Part shown: positions 61,874 through 64,000 of the stretch, piece by piece | Layout: each line of letters opens with the position of its first letter | How positions within the stretch are numbered: the stretch's first letter is position 1 | From: Scytolyngbya sp. HA4215-MV1 | GTDB taxonomy: Bacteria > Cyanobacteriota > Cyanobacteriia > Leptolyngbyales > Leptolyngbyaceae | Direction: 5' to 3' | NCBI GenBank assembly: GCA_019359045.1 | Contig: JAHHIA010000002.1 | Location: 52,401 to 116,400 of the forward strand | DNA length: 64,000 nucleotides | Program-made: the position numbers and the translations under genes | The notes under the pieces: model-generated | Seen by the model: only the letters and a program-made list of their open reading frames with translations | Databases searched by the model: none | What the model was told of the DNA's origin: nothing

Positions 61874-64000
61874 CTAAAACAACAAAACGAAAGGCAGTAT
61901 CCGTCCCAGCGGACCCAGTACATTGTTGAGCGTGTCGGAGAGTTTTGCACTGCCAGAACGTCCAATCACGATGATGTCGTTGTTGCGTAGCATCGGGTTG
62001 ACGGTTTCGTTGATGCTGGCGGTGAGGTCTACTGCAATCTTTTGCTGAGTCACGGTGCCGTTGGGGTTGAGGCGAATCAGTTGCACTGAGCGCTTGTGGG
62101 CGCGGTTGTTAAAACCACCCGCACTGAGCAACGCCTGGTTAAGTGGAGTATTGGGTTTGACTTCGATCGCGCCGGGTCGTTCCACTTCACCGACCACATT
62201 GACTTTGATCGAGTCGGGGGAGAAACTGGCAGAAGCCAGTTGGGTGGCTTCGGCGGCAGTGGTGCTGGTGGCAGTGGGAATCACCACCGTATCTCCCTGC
62301 TGCAAAATCAAATCTTGCTGTAAATCACCCTCTTGCAACAGTGCCAGGAGGTTGACATTAATGGTTTGGGCGGTGCCCGATCTCGCCATACGACGAATCT
62401 GTACCTGACGAATATCAGCAGATTGAGTAATCCCCCCTGCCTGCTGAATGGCTTTGGTGACTGTCGGCATGCCGCCATTGGTTTCTGTTTTCGCCAGAAT
62501 ATGCGGTCCTGGACGTTGTACCTCGCCCACCACGGCAATATTAAGTGGTTGGCTGGCATCTCCGGCAAAGTTAGCGGCGGCTAGTTGGGGGGCTTCTGCC
62601 AAATTCACAGTCGTGGCAGGAATAAAGATGCTATCGCCATCGCGCAGCGTCAGATCTTGCCGCAAGTCACCTACTTGCAACAGTTGCCACAGATCCAGTC
62701 GAATGACCTGTTCCCTCCCGGATCGTTGCGGACGTCGGACTTCGACCTGATGCAAATCAGCAGTTTGAGTGATGCCCCCTGCCATTTGGACGACTTTCGT
62801 GAGAGTGGGAAATTTTCCGCCTTCGGCAACAGAAATACTGTAAGAGCCAGGTCGGTTCACTTCTCCCGCCACACCAACATTTAAAGGACGCGGTGCTATG
62901 AGGGTGACCGTAACACGGGGGCGAGTCAAGTAGGGAGCATATTTGGCAGATAAGAGATTGCCCGCCTGCTTGAGGGTCAATCCATCCACGGACACGCTCC
63001 CAAGCAGCGGCACATTTAAGGCGCCGTTGACCAGCACTCGATATTCTTTACTGTATTCTGGCACATCGAAAACTTCTAACCGGATGTCGTCGCCTGCTCC
63101 CAAAACATAGTCCTGCTCTTGGGCAGCGAGGGCGATCGCAGGAACAGAGGGCGGGGGAATAGACGGATCAAATTGGGCAACAGTTGGAGCCTTGGCTGGA
63201 ACCGCAGGACGAGTAGTGGTGGAAGCGTCCGTTGTCGGGATCACGGTGGCAACCAATTTTTGTTTGATATGCAGTGCTTTGGCTTGTAGAGCGGGCAGGA
63301 TCGAGATCGCGCCATCGGTCGATTCACTTGGTTCGCTTGTAGGCGCTGAAGGGGCGGTTTGGACGGTGGCAACCGCTTGAGCAATGGCTGCTCGTTGGGT
63401 TTCAGGGGTTGGAGAAGCAATAGCGATCGCGGGCGTTTGCCCCGCATCAACCATTGACTGATAAAGAAAGGCGGCAGCATCTGCTCGCGTATTGATTAAT
63501 CCAGGATGTTGACGTTGCACCTCTTGTAAAGAGAGTGCTGCCTGTGGCAACGATCGGCGTGCCATGGCTGCGAACTGGATAGGAGTGATGGGTGCATCTG
63601 GATGAAAATGCCCATCGGTGAAGCCACGCACAATGTTGCGGCTTGCCAGGGTCCGAATGATGTCTTCTGCCCAGTGCCCCTGGATATCAGGGAGTGTTCC
63701 AGGCATGCGATTGGTAGAACTTGCCGATTCGACGGTCTGAGCCTGCCTCGGTTGATCCGTTGCAGGTGTCTGGCTCGTTTGGAAGGCTAAGCTCTGGTTG
63801 ATGATGGCATCGATCGGCAATTTTTTGACATCAACTGGTCGGATAATAGGCTGGTTGGGGCGTTTGGTTGCTCTGATGGGCGTTGGTTGGGCAGTCGCCT
63901 TCGAGACCCCTAAGGGCTGCCCTCCGTTCATCTGGGCACCACCCACTGTGCCCAATTCGAGTGAGACTTCGGGCACCGCGATCGGGGTACTGGTTGCCAC
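61874..64000 (-). CDS. Polysaccharide export protein (Wza type) with SLH and SLBB domains, partial
   Basis: At least 708 residues lie in the window. The N terminus continues past 64000, because no signal peptide is seen. An SLH-like domain (about 103-165; LPDIQGHWAEDIIRTLASRNIVRGFTDGHFHPDAPIT) would anchor the protein to the cell wall or outer membrane. Then come a low-complexity linker, the polysaccharide export domain (YVLGAGDDIRLEVFDVPEYS) and three SLBB domains (VAGEVNRPGSY, VVGEVQRPGPH, VVGEVERPGAI). It forms the outer export channel for exopolysaccharide and pairs with the Wzc gene 175 bases downstream. Confidence 0.93.
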   Translation of the reverse strand: MATSTPIAVPEVSLELGTVGGAQMNGGQPLGVSKATAQPTPIRATKRPNQPIIRPVDVKKLPIDAIINQSLAFQTSQTPATDQPRQAQTVESASSTNRMPGTLPDIQGHWAEDIIRTLASRNIVRGFTDGHFHPDAPITPIQFAAMARRSLPQAALSLQEVQRQHPGLINTRADAAAFLYQSMVDAGQTPAIAIASPTPETQRAAIAQAVATVQTAPSAPTSEPSESTDGAISILPALQAKALHIKQKLVATVIPTTDASTTTRPAVPAKAPTVAQFDPSIPPPSVPAIALAAQEQDYVLGAGDDIRLEVFDVPEYSKEYRVLVNGALNVPLLGSVSVDGLTLKQAGNLLSAKYAPYLTRPRVTVTLIAPRPLNVGVAGEVNRPGSYSISVAEGGKFPTLTKVVQMAGGITQTADLHQVEVRRPQRSGREQVIRLDLWQLLQVGDLRQDLTLRDGDSIFIPATTVNLAEAPQLAAANFAGDASQPLNIAVVGEVQRPGPHILAKTETNGGMPTVTKAIQQAGGITQSADIRQVQIRRMARSGTAQTINVNLLALLQEGDLQQDLILQQGDTVVIPTATSTTAAEATQLASASFSPDSIKVNVVGEVERPGAIEVKPNTPLNQALLSAGGFNNRAHKRSVQLIRLNPNGTVTQQKIAVDLTASINETVNPMLRNNDIIVIGRSGSAKLSDTLNNVLGPLGRILPFVLLF

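Overview
The window is chromosomal DNA from a cyanobacterium, most likely a filamentous, Leptolyngbya/Oscillatoria-type species. The direct evidence is psbO (the photosystem II manganese-stabilising protein), the ferredoxin-dependent nitrate assimilation operon nirA-nrtABCD-narB, group 3 sigma factor SigF, menB, several cyanobacteria-restricted families (DUF928, DUF1830, DUF3086, DUF3119, DUF6391), very frequent HIP1 octamers (GCGATCGC) and heptanucleotide short tandem repeats. Species cannot be fixed from the sequence alone.

Layout. 1-4.2 kb: end of a signal peptidase I gene, a dihydroorotase-like protein that has lost its metal ligands, an AT-rich orphan membrane protein, and a two-domain histidine phosphatase that appears to start with CTG. 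4.6-13.5 kb is an accessory region rich in conflict and cell-death genes: a DEP-domain protein, a small caspase-partner protein and a caspase-GUN4 fusion; a DUF559 nuclease among palindromic repeats and a transposase remnant; a VapBC-like pair; and a tightly packed minus-strand operon of a NACHT-HEAT NTPase, a RelB-like antitoxin, a RelE-like toxin and a small protein that shares a short, nearly identical motif with the C terminus of the NACHT protein. 13.6-25.1 kb: the nitrate assimilation operon on the minus strand, with a HEAT-repeat gene divergent from it and a complex control region between them holding two NtcA-type promoters and an NtcB-type site. 25.3-28.7 kb: a histidine kinase and two response regulators, one with a GGDEF domain. 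28.9-37.6 kb: an exported protein, an ABC exporter-like protein, DUF1269/DUF3119/DUF3086 proteins, plsY, a DUF928 protein and ArsS. 37.9-45.2 kb: a divergent two-partner secretion pair whose secreted partner ends in a CHAT protease domain, followed by a second DUF928 protein. 45.6-53 kb: housekeeping genes for a type II NADH dehydrogenase, MenB, PsbO, SigF, a PilP-like lipoprotein and a DUF6391 protein. 53.3-55.6 kb: a pseudo-orthocaspase whose catalytic His-Cys pair is Tyr-Ser. 55.6-64 kb: surface polysaccharide genes (acyltransferase, glycosyltransferase, Wzc-type autokinase, Wza-type export protein cut by the window end) and a dual-specificity phosphatase.

Themes. Nitrate genes form one transcription unit controlled by nitrogen status. 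Three caspase-fold proteins of very different design (cytoplasmic caspase-GUN4, secreted CHAT, inactive Tyr-Ser orthocaspase) and one NLR-like NACHT operon make the window rich in candidate regulated-death or immune functions. Several families of small mobile repeats are present, and some have inserted in frame inside coding genes (the NACHT gene and narB). The best candidate for an undescribed system is the NACHT / toxin-antitoxin / shared-motif operon at 9.3-13.5 kb.
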